From: Asparagopsis taxiformis | Lineage: Eukaryota; Rhodophyta; Florideophyceae; Bonnemaisoniales; Bonnemaisoniaceae | Assembly (NCBI GenBank): GCA_030407315.1 | Contig: JALQPE010002712.1 | Span: 28,041-92,040 of the forward strand | Direction of reading: 5' to 3' | Length of the DNA stretch: 64,000 nucleotides | Part shown: positions 1 through 12,832 of the stretch, one piece after another | Layout: the number at the start of each line of letters is the position of its first letter | How positions within the stretch are numbered: the first letter of the stretch is position 1 | Program-made: the position numbers and the translations under genes | The notes under the pieces: model-generated | Told to the model about the DNA's origin: nothing | Seen by the model: only the letters and a program-made list of their open reading frames with translations | The model's database searches: none

Positions 1-3000
1 GTACCCTGTTCGGAATGAATTTCCGCAGAGATCCAAGTGAGCACCGTCCCGTCGGACTCTGTGAGCGACAGAAGATACTACCATTCTTGAGGAAACACTG
101 CTATGCAAAGAGCTGTGGACATCGAGTTTCCGATAGACCTTCGAAAGAGCGGAGCAAGAGCTGCACAGCATCGAGGTGCAGTAGGAACCCGTGAACAACA
201 GATGACAGAGACAATTGTGGAGGAATGGCGAAAGTTCGTATTGTACTCCCAAGCACATGGGCTCTGAAAGATGTCCAGACTCGACCAATCTTTAAAGCAT
301 TCCGCAGTGATGCGAACAATCGAAGCTCGGAAGGAGAAAAAATCAACCGCAGAGTGCAGCATTGAAGATTCGTTCATTGCAAAGTGCAGGAGGGGTGTTT
401 TGAGCGACCCATTCGTTCGCACAGCAGTTGTTCCCATTGACAGCGATGGGAAAAAGGTTTGAAGCACATTATGTACCTGATGGAACAGCAATTCGAATCC
501 GATGTCATCCAGGAGCTCGTCAGGTTGCCGTCATCGAAAGAGCAAAAGGGTTCAGGAAGAATGACAGAGATGGTGGGAAACCGAAGAGGAGAAGAGTGGC
601 GGTTACGTCGTTGTGGGAACTTCATGCTAGGACCATAGTTACCTATGAGGCTCGACACGACGGTGAGCATGATGTGCATGTCGAAAAATATCTGCAGCCG
701 CGAATGTCACATCTATTGGAATGGGAGAGGCAGCATGCTCTGCGAGCGATATCGCAATGTGTAATCGGAGCAGGAGCCAAGGGAAAAGGAACACGAGCTG
801 GGGACGTGATAACCGTTCTATTACCAATTGGAATGGAAGAGGGGTGATATTGCACACGTCGTATTGGTGAACAGGTATTTGAAAGAGCAGGTCGGAGAAG
901 CATCCACCATGTTACTTTGCTTTTCACCGGGCGCGAGCTTTGCTGAAGCCAGAAACCCGCCCGATAGACTAGGAAGCCCCAACTATGAAGAAATTCGTGT
1001 TTCAGGGGTGTTCTCGGATGGTTTCGGAGACCACAGGTCGCAATGGCACCCAGCGTCTCCGCGAGAAGATGCACCATGTTGGGGAAAGCTGGAGGATGGT
1101 CGAAACTACTTTGTTTACCGATTTCTCCTTTACACGGATGACTTTGAACCATTCACAAGCAGGAAGGGAAGTTTGGTGGATGCTATATGTTACCTCTCAA
1201 TCTACCGCCTCGGAAAAGGGGAAGCTACCAAGCGGTTCGAGTGATTGGTTTGCCACCTCCGGGAGTGTCCACAAATTGTGTATTGCGATATATCGTTCAA
1301 GATATAGTGCGAGGAAGCACAGAGGGTTTCCCAACGAAAAATGCAGAGGGAGAAGATGTGTGGTATTTCTAGACCCAGTGGGGAGCATTGGAGACTATCC
1401 TGCAGTTTCACATACCTGGATGTTCTTGGACACACATCAAACTCTCCGTGCCACATCTGCAGTTTCCGCAAATATGACCTGAGCAGTACTGGTGGCACGA
1501 AGAATGCATACACTTCGGTAGTGAACGGGCAAACATCGACGCATGCCAGGAGCAAGTATCGGAATGCATCGACACGTAAGGATGCCACAGAAACCCAGCT
1601 TCGCTCTCGGACTGGCTGCAGAAGAAGGGGAAGATTTACCATTTCATGTCCTGAGCACTTCCTTGGAAGCAGTGCAGGAAGAAGAAGTACCGAAGACGGA
1701 AAACGGAGTTTCAGTTGTCCCAGCAATTTTTGACCCGTACCGTTCCGCAGTGATAGCACCTGACCATCTATTGTCTGGACTGGCACAAGATGTACTGAAC
1801 GCTTGTATTTCAGCTGCCAGCCCACGAATCGAGAGGTAGCTGAATTGCAAATTCTGGGCGCTCTGAAGAAGTTCAGGATGGGAAGGCAGAACCGTTATTT
1901 GGAACCAACAATCTGCTTTCCATGAACATGAGTGACATATTCAGTGTGCTTCTGATAGCACCTATGGCATTCGAAAACGCAGCTCGAATGATGGATGGGA
2001 AAGGGGAAGGTCATCGTGAAAAATTTGATGGGGCCGTCAAACTAGTAGTGATGTTCAGAAGCTGGTTTCGTGTATTAGTTTCATGCCCGTATGGTGGAAA
2101 GACGGTCCCCATGAAGTAGAGACGGCTGACGGAGAAGGTGGCAGGAATGAATACATTCTGGGAAGAACTGTAGACTACGTGGAGACGTTGAATGAGTATT
2201 GTCGGAAAGTGAAGGGAGCAGGAGCACATTTGGACAAGCCTAATGTTCATCGTCTTGTCGAGTTTTGTGTTCATACGCTTCCTGCCTACGGCTCTGTGAA
2301 GCACGTGCAGGAGCTTATATTCGAACGGATGCATCAGCCGCTGAAGAAAGGTGTGAGAATGTCCAATCACCAAAGCGAACAGCTTTCAGCGCTGGAATTA
2401 GTTCTTGCGGATGACTGGCAGACGAGAGTGGCCATTGTTTTGCGCGAAATCGGCATGGAGCCACAACATTGGTCCTCGTCCGAATGCTCTCAAATGGTCA
2501 ACGTTCTTTCACAGGAGCTAGGGAGAGAAATAGATGTGGAAGACGAGGTAGTGAAAAACTGCTTCCAGGAACCGGTTCTCCAGCTTCTCTCCCAGCGTCG
2601 AGGAAAGATATTGTCGGCGGATGGTGAAATTGTGACGTGGAGAGGGCATGGAGGTATATCTATTGACGAGGTCAAGGAGTACATGAATGGAAAATGTGAT
2701 ATGGCAGAGGGTGCTGTAGGTGTTTTCAAACGGTTCTTTACCGAAAGGTACGGAAGCGGAACAAGCGGGTGTGGAAAGTATGCCGAATGGGTGAGAAGAG
2801 TTTCTAGAAGCACTACGACAGAGTGGGGAGGAAAACAGTGCAGAGGTCTGGCTCTCTAGAATCAGGAGCTATCATCCATGCTGTTTGCCCTGAACAGAGG
2901 ACATGTGAGGATGGTGCAACTTCACAAGCGATTCTGTACCCGGCGTCTCGTCTCACATCAGAGATAATGCGGGGAAGAATTAATTATGAACCGCGGTTTT

Positions 3001-3307
3001 TTATTGTTCTAGCGTTCTTTATCCTGAGGAACGAGAGTGCGAGAGATGAGCAAGGTACAGCTTATGGAGTTTGCCTGGGTTTGCAAAAAAATGATGAAGG
3101 AGTGTTCAAGGTCGAAGAGAGGCGACGAACAGTAATTGTGGAGATGAGTGAGGGAGTCACTGAGGTGTTTGTATGCACTATTGCAATGGGAGTGTATGCG
3201 AATATGATGAGAACATGAGGGAGGTAAGGCACGGACCCGGACTGCTGGAGGGTGGAGAGATATATGCACTATGTAGGCGAGACGGATTTCCACCGAGGGC
3301 TGCATGA
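1..3307 (+). pseudogene. Transposase-like gene, element 1 copy, 5' truncated by window edge
   Basis: A continuous stretch similar to the protein at 51172-47479, broken by many frameshifts. Matching landmarks in order are ILPF (about 75), VLPSTWA (about 240), the SFIAKC block (about 370), YRFLLYTDDFEPFTSRKGS (about 1120), PPGVSTN (about 1255), DPVGSIGDYPAVSH (about 1370), a GHTSNSPCHIC knuckle (about 1435), DPYRSAVIAPDHLLSGLAQD (about 1730), NVHRLVEFCVHTLPAYGS (about 2240), an ERMHQPLKKGVR block (about 2325) and the C-terminal RRDGFPPRAA, ending in TGA at 3305-3307. The GD-P plus PC-x2-C pattern and the later H-E/H blocks recall DDE transposases of the CACTA/Plavaka type, which is a family-level guess. 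Frame changes occur near 430, 830, 1190, 1370, 1540, 1840, 2083 and 2823, so this copy is certainly inactive unless the sequence is error-prone. Confidence 0.7.
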
Positions 3308-3426
3308 TTTTAGGGAAGAATAAAATGAATAACCAGATGCATCACATATGAATTGTACACTCTAGGGCGGTGGTGGATTGGTGCAAAGTAGTGGGGAGAG
3401 GATCTGAGAGGATGGAGGGAGGTATG

Positions 3427-3718
3427 CTTACAGCAAAAGTCATCGTTACGATGACTTTGCTGTAAGAAAACGTTTCCATTACAGTGGGCCAAGAAATTTT
3501 TACCGGGTAAAAAAAATCGTGGCAGCTGTAATGATTTGCTTTCTTACAGCAAAAGTCAGTTAACGATGACTTGCGTAAGGAAACCGTTTCATTGAGTGGC
3601 CGGAAAGCCAATCATTACAGCTGCAACAATGTTTCTACCCCGGTAAAGAAAGAAATCAGGGCTGCTGTAATGTTCACCTTTTCTTACAGAAAGTCATCGT
3701 AACGATGACTTTGCTGTC
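3427..3718. repeat. R1 palindrome array (fold-back, MITE-like)
   Basis: A 40-bp palindrome at 3427-3466 (arms close to CTTACAGCAAAGTCATCGT) and a second at about 3683-3718, with a degraded one near 3542. Between them lie TTTTTACCGGGTAAAA-type palindromes near 3501 and a degenerate CCCCGGTAAAG near 3638, flanked by CATTACAG and GGCC blocks. The array sits between the 3' end of the transposase-like gene and the first ParB-oxygenase. The same position holds an R4 array in element 2. Confidence 0.85.
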
Positions 3719-4556
3719 CTAAGAAAACGTTTCATTACAGCAAATTCATCGATAGTTAAGGTAAGTAACCAACTTTAGGATGTCCAGAGGACCTGCTCGT
3801 TGTAAGGAATAAGGAATATTGATCAACTGACGAGGAGGAAGCATTTTGAATCGACTAGGGTAGGAACGCAATGAGATTTGGTATGCAAAAAAACTGAATC
3901 GCAGTAGTGAATAGGTAGTTGAAAGAATTCATATTGATGTTCTTGGTGTATTGTCCATTGGAGCACATTGAAAACCATTTATATGATCACCGTTTAAATA
4001 GTCTATGAATCCTTTGCAGCCGAGTACGCCAATAGGAAGAAATTCAAGCAGTGGCCTGCACGGGAACCGTCATTTGTGAGTAGCAAAGTTAGTGTAGAAA
4101 TGAATTTTCAGACTTGTAGGAGAGGTGGATCGTAGTAAATGTATAAAACTCACGTAGAATCGATTGATAGGAATCAATGGTACGGAAGAAGAAGCGAGGT
4201 GGAGAGTGTGGATGAAATAGGTTGTTGGAATATGAATGATAATTGACGTGGTGAGGTAAACGGGTTCGATTGCATTATATGCGCTAGAGGTACATACTAT
4301 TAGGTGTAGATTGATGGAAAGGGCTAAACGCTTTGTGGAGGTATCAGGATCAGGTAGAGTCAGAGGTGCTGAGCGGGTGTGCAGCGTAAGGTCATCAGGA
4401 CTGAACGTAGGTAGGGAATGTCTTGTCCGGACAGTATAAGAGAGGAAGCTGAGAGAGACGGGAAGCGCACTCGGAGGTACCACAATTGTGGATTTCATCG
4501 TCTACACAACATTGAACAGAGAACCGATTGAACGAACTGAGATTGCAGGGATTACA
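3719..4556. other. Gene-free spacer
   Basis: About 840 bases after the R1 array. I see no coding region with homology to the rest of the window and no clear RNA gene. The sequence is purine-rich on the + strand and presumably contains the promoter of the ParB-oxygenase that starts near 4557. Confidence 0.5.
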
Positions 4557-7500
4557 ATGGGAGACAATAGTATCATGAATACTACAGCGGAGAAGAGCAA
4601 TTCTCCTTCTGCTGAAGAGAAAAGCATCACTATTGCTCAGTACAGCTCTTCTAAAGTGCAAGTTGATCCTCGCAAAGTGAAATTCCGACAGTGACCTCCC
4701 GTTTGGTGCGACCGGGTCGTGTAAACGAACTGGCCAGCATTTTCATGGATAGAGGTTTCTCTACCACTGGAACTATGATTACAGTCTGCAAAATGGAAGA
4801 TAACGAAGGAGACGAGTTTTACTGCATCGATGGCTCTCATCGCATAGCTGCTCTGCAACTATGCCTGGAGAAGTACTCAGGAAAGAACAGGGATTCCTTG
4901 GAATTGGTTTGGGTACAACAGTTGATTGCGCCGAACGGGCGTCTAATTTTCGATGCGCTGGAGGTTCTGAAACTGTCTCTCGAAGCCAATATACAAACTC
5001 ACGATGTCGCTTCTGTGAGCATTGCCGACAATGTTGTGCGGTCATAGAGTTTCTCAGGTTTTCCAACCAGATGGATCTTCCTGTTGTCCGGCTTATTCCT
5101 ATTCTGAAAGAAGTGAGCTATATTCTGCCGTCCGACAGGAACCGTTCGGAGAACTCGTATAGGCAGTACATCAACATTGCGAAGGGGTTCAATCGCACAG
5201 ACAGCGTTGCTTTCGTGTACTGGAGCTCTATCCCTAGCGTTTACAATGCTTTGGATAGGAACAGAGAAATCGAGGATGCAAGAACCGAGGGAAGAGATCC
5301 GGACTTTTCTCGAATTGACTCTGCCGATATGTACGGGTGCGTGCTCGATCTTGTCAATAACGCAATATTCCGCAATGGCACGGACGGACGCGGGACGCGC
5401 GATAAGGAGTGGTTCCAGTGGTTTGTGCTCGAGATGACAGCGTCGTGGACAAGGATGAGGAGGAAGAGAGGACTTGTCAGAAATATCGGAAGCGGAAGTC
5501 CGTTCACGATGCGCACTTGGCTACTGGCTCTGTTGGCCATCTATGATATGGCAGAGGTCGTCCGCAAGTGGTTGAACTCTGCCAACGATGGAGGAATTCG
5601 TGCGAACGGATTTGGCAGCAGAAAACGCGAAGGAGGTCGGGGATAATGATCATCGCATGGAGAGCGCATTGTATTCGTCCTTGTCGACTTTCATGACGAC
5701 GTGGTAGACAGAAGCAGTCTGAGAACCAAGAACGGGATGTTTACAAACAGTTTTTACGACAAACTGGAATATGCTACCGGGACAAAGGCAATGCAGGAGA
5801 CGAAAGCGGAGGAGGAGAGGGAACGGAATCGCATGACCCCCGGAGAAATAGAAAAAGCACTTGTTGATGGCGCCAAAGCAGAAGACGAAGAAGCACCTAC
5901 TGCCGCAGAACAGGGAAATAATTCTACAGAGAAGGAAACGGTGGAAACTTCTGGTCCTGTTCAAGCAGAAGAAGGAGTATCTGCCGAAGCCAAGTAGAGC
6001 AGGAAGTTTCTGCTGTTGTGGAGGAAGAACAGGAAATTACTCCAAATGTGGTGGCTGGAAGAAGTGAGTGATCCTGCTGTCGCGACGAAAGCAATAGAAG
6101 AGGCACCTCTGAGCACCCCCGAAAGAAGCAGAAGACCGTCCTGCCGCAGCAAAAGAGGGAGGACAGGAACGTCCTGCCACGCGTCTTGCAGCAGCTGAGA
6201 AGAGGGAAGCAGAACGTCTTGCTGTTCTCCAAAAAGAACAGGAACGTCTTTCAGCTTCAAGGGCAGAGCGGGAAAGTCGTGCCAGGGATAATTCGCCGGG
6301 AAGGATTGTCAGAGAAGATCTTCCTCAGGGAAGGAAACAAAGCGGCGATACGCAAAGTCTGGATATCAACTTGGACAATAGTGGTCGCATGGACATAGAC
6401 ACGCCTGGACAACAAGCTGGAGATGCGCAGAACCGCTCTGTGATATTGAAACTTCGAATCAGGACACCAGAAACTTACAGCACTAGCCCGGCCCGAAGTG
6501 GACAGGAGAATTCGGGAAGAAGCAGGAGTCTGGTGGAAGCGGCGATGAAAACGAGTCCAGGTTGATAAGAAGCGAAGAAGGGAAGATACTAGCGCGAAGT
6601 TTTCTGAGCCCAATACGCCGGATGACAACATTGAGATGGGCCTCCCCGGGAAAAGAAGAGTAGAGTCAATGCAAGAAAACGAACGACTGGAGAAGAAGCA
6701 CCACTCTTCACTGACGAGCAAGAAAACTCCCTTCCAGACCGCACATTCGCAGAGGACATACCTGAGAAGCTGCCTTTATGCGTTCCTTCCAACTCGAGAA
6801 TGAAGTATTATATCACAGAAGAAGACATTGATACAATCCGGACGGAGATAATGGAAGCAGCTGCAGGCTACTCTACTTTGGTATGTCCCCTCGGTTCTTG
6901 TGAAAGCCAACAATACTTCAGCTACCAGAGAAGAATGATCGACGAGCTTGGTTACGTGGTGTTGCAAAGACATTTTCTCTTCTACTACAGTGGGAGCAGC
7001 TACGCACGAGTTATCACACAGATGGCCAGCACATTCCAAGGTACTACAAGTGGCTCAAGTGCAAGTCAGAAGAACCCGTGGAAACCACTTCGACCGAAAG
7101 ACAGCACTGGTGTATTCAAGACGGACCGGAAAAGCATCTGCGATGACCTTGAGCAAGAAAGCGCGCGGCAGTACAGGAACAAGCTGATTCTGGAGCTAGG
7201 TAAGGCGATTTGTGCGGAGAACCTGAAGCTCGGGTTTGGAAGAGAAGAAGAAGCGGTGGTCTTTCCAGAAACGGGTCTTCGTCTGATTTTGACCGCAGAA
7301 GGTAGTCAGGAGCAACTTATGCATACCGATGTTCCCGTCCGTGAGGGAACTGGAACTGGTCCTCTCAACTCGCCATCATATTTCATGATGGCTGCTGGTG
7401 CGGATGGGTTCATCATTCGTATCGCCAAGTTCAGCCATGTGTGCCTAAGTCATCCAGCGAAAGACAAGTACCGCGTGCCAGTGACGAACGTGCGCATCCC

Positions 7501-7681
7501 ACCGTATTCCCTGCTTGTATGCCGAACGGACGTGTATCACGGAGGAATGGGATTCGCGGAGGGTCGTTCTTCGGTGAGGTACCAGCATCCTATCCGGTCC
7601 CATCTATCACTGCGAACTTCCAGGGAGAAGTTGCTACAGCCTCCCTTCAATGTCAACTACTGGGAGCGTTTAGATATCTGA
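4557..7681 (+). pseudogene. ParB-domain / Fe(II)-2OG-type oxygenase, alpha type, copy A (frameshifted)
   Basis: Start chosen at ATG 4557, because the frame opens earlier only with a GTG. A ParB/Srx-like domain (about 4650-5050) carries IDGSHR near 4830, followed by a helical region with DMYGCVLDLV (about 5325). A charged, Glu/Gln/Arg-rich linker covers 5650-6700. The conserved FTDEQENSLPD block (about 6710) leads into an oxygenase domain from 6800, whose 293-residue segment has HTD (H175, D177), YHGG (H247) and IRSH. This fits the H-x-D...H...R pattern of 2-oxoglutarate/Fe(II) dioxygenases. Frames change near 4691, 5040, across the linker and around 6950. Closest relative in the window is the copy at 42350-39517 (shared LHTD/MHTD-PV and YHGG). 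The substrate is unknown; DNA or chromatin is inferred from the ParB domain and context. Confidence 0.7.
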
Positions 7682-7932
7682 TGAAATTAGTTCTTAATAG
7701 CATTCTATGGCAGGCATCAAGGCCGCCTTCAAGTAAACGATGAAAGTTAGGCTAGTACATGACGTTTGCGTATGTAGACGGGTCAGGAGATATACAATAC
7801 TCAATTTAATATGAGAAGGGGAGGAAACTATGGTGGGCACTACTAGAATAGAACAAGGTAATATCGCAGTCGTCTTTGGTTACAACATTGAGGTGAGGAA
7901 GGCTTACACAGATGATGCAGTTTCGCTGGGTG

Positions 7933-8108
7933 CTGACAGCAAAGTCATCGTTACGATGACTTTGCTGTAAGAAATCAAATCATTACAGCGGCCACAATTT
8001 ACCGGGTAAAAAATTCTTGCTGATTTTTTTACCCGGTAAAATTTTCTCACCACTGTAATCAAACCTTTCCTTACAGCAAAGTCATCGTAACGATGACTTT
8101 GCTGTAAG
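7933..8108. repeat. R1 palindrome array
   Basis: Two 39-bp palindromes, 7933-7971 (odd centre, GTTAC) and 8070-8108 (GTAAC), form the ends of a fold-back. Inside are TTTACCGGGTAAAA near 8003 and TTTTACCCGGTAAAA near 8028, flanked by ATTACAG motifs. The stretch 8109-8180 continues with the flank seen at other R1 copies (CCGGGTAAACGG, then GGGAGTTTCGTCC) in reverse orientation. Confidence 0.88.
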
Positions 8109-8180
8109 CATCCCGGGTAAACGGCTTCGGCTGTAAGCGGTTGGGAGTTTCGTCCGTCTCCCACCCTGGGAAGGGTGAGA

Positions 8181-8704
8181 AGGGAAGTGTGGAGCCGGGA
8201 ACATCGTACAACGATGGTTTGGACGACTGTTGACGGCTCTGGGGAGCACTCTGCGTCGTGCAAGCCTGGTTTGCGCTGGCTGCACTACCTGGTATTGAAC
8301 GGTTCTGTGCGCAAAGTTTACTCATGAAGGAGGTAGGGTGTTGTGTACCACACCAACCATAGTTACTAACATTTGCAGTGTACTCTAGTGATGTAATTAT
8401 TATTCTAGTTTCTAGCTATACAATGATATTAAGTAAGTCAGATGTGCACAGAGCATGGTCTAAGCCTAGCACGGTAGAGAAAGATGGAAGAAAGATTGAA
8501 GGGTAGGCATGCAGAGGTATGAAGGCAGCAGTATGTGTAGACTATGGCAGTGGTAAGAAAATATTTCATGCACCAAAGGGGGCAGAGTGACATTAGAGAG
8601 GTGGTGTGTAGGGGAAGGTAGGTGGAGATGATGAAGGAGGACAACAGAAACGAGAGCGAGGGTTGAGACCAACGGCTTACAGATGGAGCAGTTTACCAGG
8701 GATG
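8181..8704. other. Spacer between two R1 arrays
   Basis: About 520 bases between R1 arrays, downstream of the alpha oxygenase and upstream of the beta oxygenase. I see no gene. Confidence 0.5.
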
Positions 8705-8964
8705 CTTACAGCAAAGTCATCGTTACGATGACTTTGCTGTAAGGAAAGGTTTCATTACAGTGGCCATGATTCTTTACCCGGTAAAAAAATTCCTGGCCGC
8801 TGTAATGAAAACGTTTCTTACAGCAAAGTCATCGTAAATGACTTTGCTGTCAGGAAACAAAACATTACAGGGCCATGATTTCTTTACCCGGTAAAAAATT
8901 CCTGGCCTCTGTAATGAAACGTTTCCTTACAGCAAAGTCATCGTAACGATGGCTTTGCTGTAAG
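8705..8964. repeat. R1 palindrome array, double module
   Basis: Three 39-bp-class palindromes: 8705-8743, about 8817-8851 (shortened centre) and 8926-8964 (one mismatch). The two intervals each contain TTTACCCGGTAAAAAA (near 8775 and 8884) between CATTACAG-TGGCC and GGCC-CTGTAATG flanks. This looks like two adjacent fold-back modules sharing the middle palindrome. Confidence 0.87.
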
Positions 8965-9197
8965 GATCCTTGGTAAACTGCCTGAGCTGTAATTGTCGTA
9001 CAACGAAAAGTGATGTGGAAGGTTCGGATTGGTCAACCGCTGAATATCATTACCAGGGTGTATACTAATAGGAATATGTCAGATCTCTAAGTTTCGCCTA
9101 TCTTACTCAGCTTACGCAGCAAAACAGCTTGTCGTTCAGATCTTCTTCTCTCTTTCTCAATCTTTCACTCTTCGTTTGTCAATCACTCACCAAAGCA

Positions 9198-12100
9198 ATG
9201 GCTCAACAATCCCCCAACGCTTTCGACCGCCAGGTGCGCTCTGCCAGCCGCCGTGACAACGATTCTCCCACTCTCCTTCTCCTCTCCTTTCTCTGGGCCC
9301 CCCCTGTCCCCATGGACGTTTGCGAAGCTGCTGCAGCGCTGACCCAGCTCAGCCCAGCACCTAAGCCCGTCCCCTCCCCCCCTTCCGCTTCCGATCCCGC
9401 GGTTGTCCCGACAATCGACGCTGGCGTTCCCGCAACTCCGCTTCCGGCTCAATCTGCCGAAGCGGCGCCAGCCGTCGAGGGATCTGGTGCTCCTCTGCCT
9501 AGCTCGCCTGCTCCGGACATGATCATCGCGTCCGGCAGCGACTTGGCAGAGGATGCGGAGAAGGTCGATGATCACAACGCTCGTGACATCGTACCGAACA
9601 AGCCTCTCCGCAGCACCAGGCTGGCCTACCCTGGCACAGTGCCCATCCCGGTGGATGTGGACTACGACATAAGTCCGGAGAGCTGCCGAAACATTCCAGT
9701 CTTCATTTCCCCCTGGATGTTTCTCCTCCGGCAGTCGTGTCCAGGGTGGTCAGGCCGCATCGCGTTGATGAGTTGAAGAAAACGTTCTCACTCAGGGATT
9801 TTCCGTGATTGCTTCACGCGTGTCCGTCTGCTGCGAGGTGATTGATTCCAATGCAAAAGTACGACTGCAATATGTCGATGGATCTCACCGAGTGACCGCG
9901 TTGAAGGCCATTCTCGAGTCGGCTGGACCTGCTCCTGCGAAGGACAGTCCAGAGTGGGAGGAGTTTGTCAAGTCTGACATCTACCGTCGCTTTGGAACTA
10001 TTCCAGTCGACTTTCTCCTCCCACCGACTCGGCTTGGCCGGGATGTCTTCTGCTCCGAAGAAGTACTCCCGCTTTCACGGCTGATGAACTTCCACACCCA
10101 CAATGTCAGCGAGGTAACAGTTGCTGACAATGTGTGCTCTGTGATGGAGTTCATCAATATCCACCGCCTGGGAAAGAAGAAGATCGAGCCGACCGTTCAA
10201 TACATTAAAGAACGGAAAGCGCTGAGCTGGATTCGTCCGAGACAGCTCATGCGCTACGTCTCGATCGCGCGAGGGTTCAAGACCATTGAAAGCCCTGCTT
10301 TCAATACTGGTCGAGCATCCCGAACAGGCCGGAGTTCGTGCAGTTCTCTTCGACCGAGGATCTGGCTGGTTGTACGGTGAACTTGTTGTTCAATGGGTCG
10401 TTCAGGAGTGCTCCGGATGTACAGAAGTGTTTCATCCTGGAGATGACGGCGCGCTACACTTGTAGCCGTCGGTCGGCCGGGCTGAAACCGTACTCGGTTG
10501 GTACCATTGGGCAGGAATGGATTGCTGGTTTGTTGGAAATCTTCGGGTACGTGAAGGAGGTGGCCGAGTACTGGAACGTGTCGGATGTGTTGAGGATGCT
10601 GGATGGGTCAATTCCCAGCGTGGGTGACCCGAGCAAGAGCTTCGACATTCGCTCGCGCGTTGTCGAAGTTCTTGCTCAGATGGTCCCCAAGAAAGGGGTG
10701 CTGGGCAGACTTCCGTCCCAAGGAAGGCCCCCCCGATGGTTACAGTTACGAAAATATTTTTCCCCGTAAGAAGTCTGTCTTCGGGAAGGACGCCAGGAAA
10801 ATGCTCCTGCGCGTCACTGGGTACCGCGACATGCAAATGCGGAAACGCTTTCACGCGATGTACCCAGACATCCCACATGCTGCGCTCCCAGCCACATGTG
10901 GTGATGATGCCCCCATCCTTCCTCTTCCAATTCCTTGCCCATCCCTTCATCCTCCATTCCTTTGCCCCCACCACCTCAACTGGAATCTTCCAGCAATTCC
11001 GAGGTTGCCCCTGTTCCTGTCTCTACCCCTGCCGTGTCTGCATCCTCCCCTGCGGTGACCCCGGTCAAGCCGACTGCGCGTGGTCCCCAGGATGGCAGCG
11101 AACGCTCTGGTCCAGTTTCCCACGCCGGGACTGGTACCCCAACCGTCCTGTCCAAGCCGCGCAGGAGCAGGTCTCACCGGCTTCGCAGCCTGAGCCTGCG
11201 ACTCCGGCTGCCGAGCAGCACCCTGCTGCTCCGGCCCCCGCTGTCGAAGCTTCCCGTTCTGCATCTGCTAGCAGTTCGGGAAGCTCCAGCGATGACAGCT
11301 TCGTCCCTTCACCATCCGGTGGGTTGGACAGAAGACGGTTGCGAGGATTTCGACGGAGGGCCCTACTCCCGAGAAGAATGTGGTCGAGGGCAGCAGTGCG
11401 AAGGGCGGTGCAGATCCTGACGAAGATGTCATTGAAGTCAGTGATTCTGCACCGCCCGGAGTGGAAACTTCTGGGAGGAAAGTGATGCCCAGAAGGAGTA
11501 CCCGCCTGCAAGCGAGTCGTTCCGGTCGTGGTGGAACGGCGGGTGGTGTGTGTGGAGGTCGTCGAGCTGGAGAGCGCCCCGAGGATGCGGGTGAAAACTC
11601 CATCCTCGGGAAGCGTAACTTGGAAGCCGCTTCTGCGACGCCCGAGCCTTCTACCAAAAAGAGAAGGCTCGGTGAGACTTCATCAAAGTCGTCGTCAAAG
11701 AAATCCAAGTCGGCTTCCCGAGGTCGCTCTCGGGAGCCGGTTCTCCAGTTCGACGACGCCCAGGAGAATCCCATTCCCGACAGCATCGTCGATGAGAATG
11801 TGGCCGCCGTTCTCCCCAGCGCAATTGCGTCTGGCAGCCGGATGAAGTACTATATGGAAAGTACGACGGTGGAGACGGTTCGGCGGGCGGAAATGAGGGC
11901 GGCATTCCAGGCAGCTGCATCGCCGGGTGCTGAGGATACGGTGGTGGACAGGTACTTTGCGGTGAAGAAGGCATTGTTGGAAAACTTGGGGGTTATTGTT
12001 ATGGAAGGCCTGTTGGCATCGTCCACGGCTGGTAATGCGACGCATGAGTTGTTCGGTCACTTCGCTAGGCAGTTCCCGCTGGTTGAGGAGGTTGAAAAAA

Positions 12101-12832
12101 CCCTCCCAGCAGTCTGATTCTAACGATGACGACAGGGAGCCACAGGACGAGCCGCCAGCTTTCGCAAAGCCCGGCTTCGATCCTTCGCCGTGGCAGTTCA
12201 TCCACAACGTGGGTGATGCGAAGGACCGCATCGATGGTGGTCGTGGGCGCCTCTCTCTGCCGCGGCGTGAGTTGTGCGACAAGTTGGAGGAGGGGAATTT
12301 GGAGATGTATAAGAACAAGTTGGTGGCAGAGCTTGCTCTTGGTGTTTGTGCGGAGTCTCTGAAGTTGGGAATGGAGGGTGAGGATCCTGTCTTCTTCCCG
12401 AAGACAGGATTGCGGCTGCTTCTTACAGCAGATGGGGCTGCGGACCAGGATGGGCACACGGACTTCAAGGTAGCGACGAATAGTGTTGGAAGTCCTACCC
12501 AGTCTCCATCATATTTCATGATGTCGAGCGGAGCCGATGGGTTCTCTATAGTAGTTGCCCCTTATAGTCATGTATGCCTGGCCAGTCCGGGCGCCGATAT
12601 GTGGAAGGTTCCCCCTCTCACCTTTTGGGTGCCACCCTATTCCGTATTGGTTGGTCGCGGTGACCTTTACCATTACGGGGTCGGCTTCAGCCGAGGAGAT
12701 CTTCCTGCAGGCGAGAAGTTAGTCTATGGCCTGCCCACGCGCGGCCACATCTACTTGAAGACGGAGAAGGACGTCCTCACGGACCACATCCACACCGTCG
12801 AATATTACAAGTACGATAGGAGCAATAGATAG
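9198..12832 (+). pseudogene. ParB-domain / Fe(II)-2OG-type oxygenase, beta type, copy B (frameshifted)
   Basis: ATG 9198 follows a pyrimidine-rich leader and fits the MAQQSP start. The N-terminus is Pro/Ala/Ser-rich. The ParB/Srx-like domain has YVDGSHR near 9875 and YVSIARGF near 10255, then AGCTVNLLFNGSF (about 10370). A second Pro/Ala/Ser-rich linker (10900-11700) ends in a basic KKRR segment and the DDAQENPIPD block (about 11755). The oxygenase domain has GHTDFKV (about 12450), SYFMMSSGADGF, VPPYSVLVGRGD, YHYGVGF (about 12670) and TRGHIYL. Frames change near 9720, 9790, 10320, 10770-11380 and at an A6 run (12095-12100); dropping one A there restores the frame. It pairs with the copy at 46779-43259. 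The region is visibly more G+C-rich than its neighbours. Confidence 0.7.

Noticed and set aside
10432..12519. Long minus-strand frames opposite the G+C-rich beta oxygenase
   Set aside because: Expected in G+C-rich coding sequence; no motif and not conserved in copy D.
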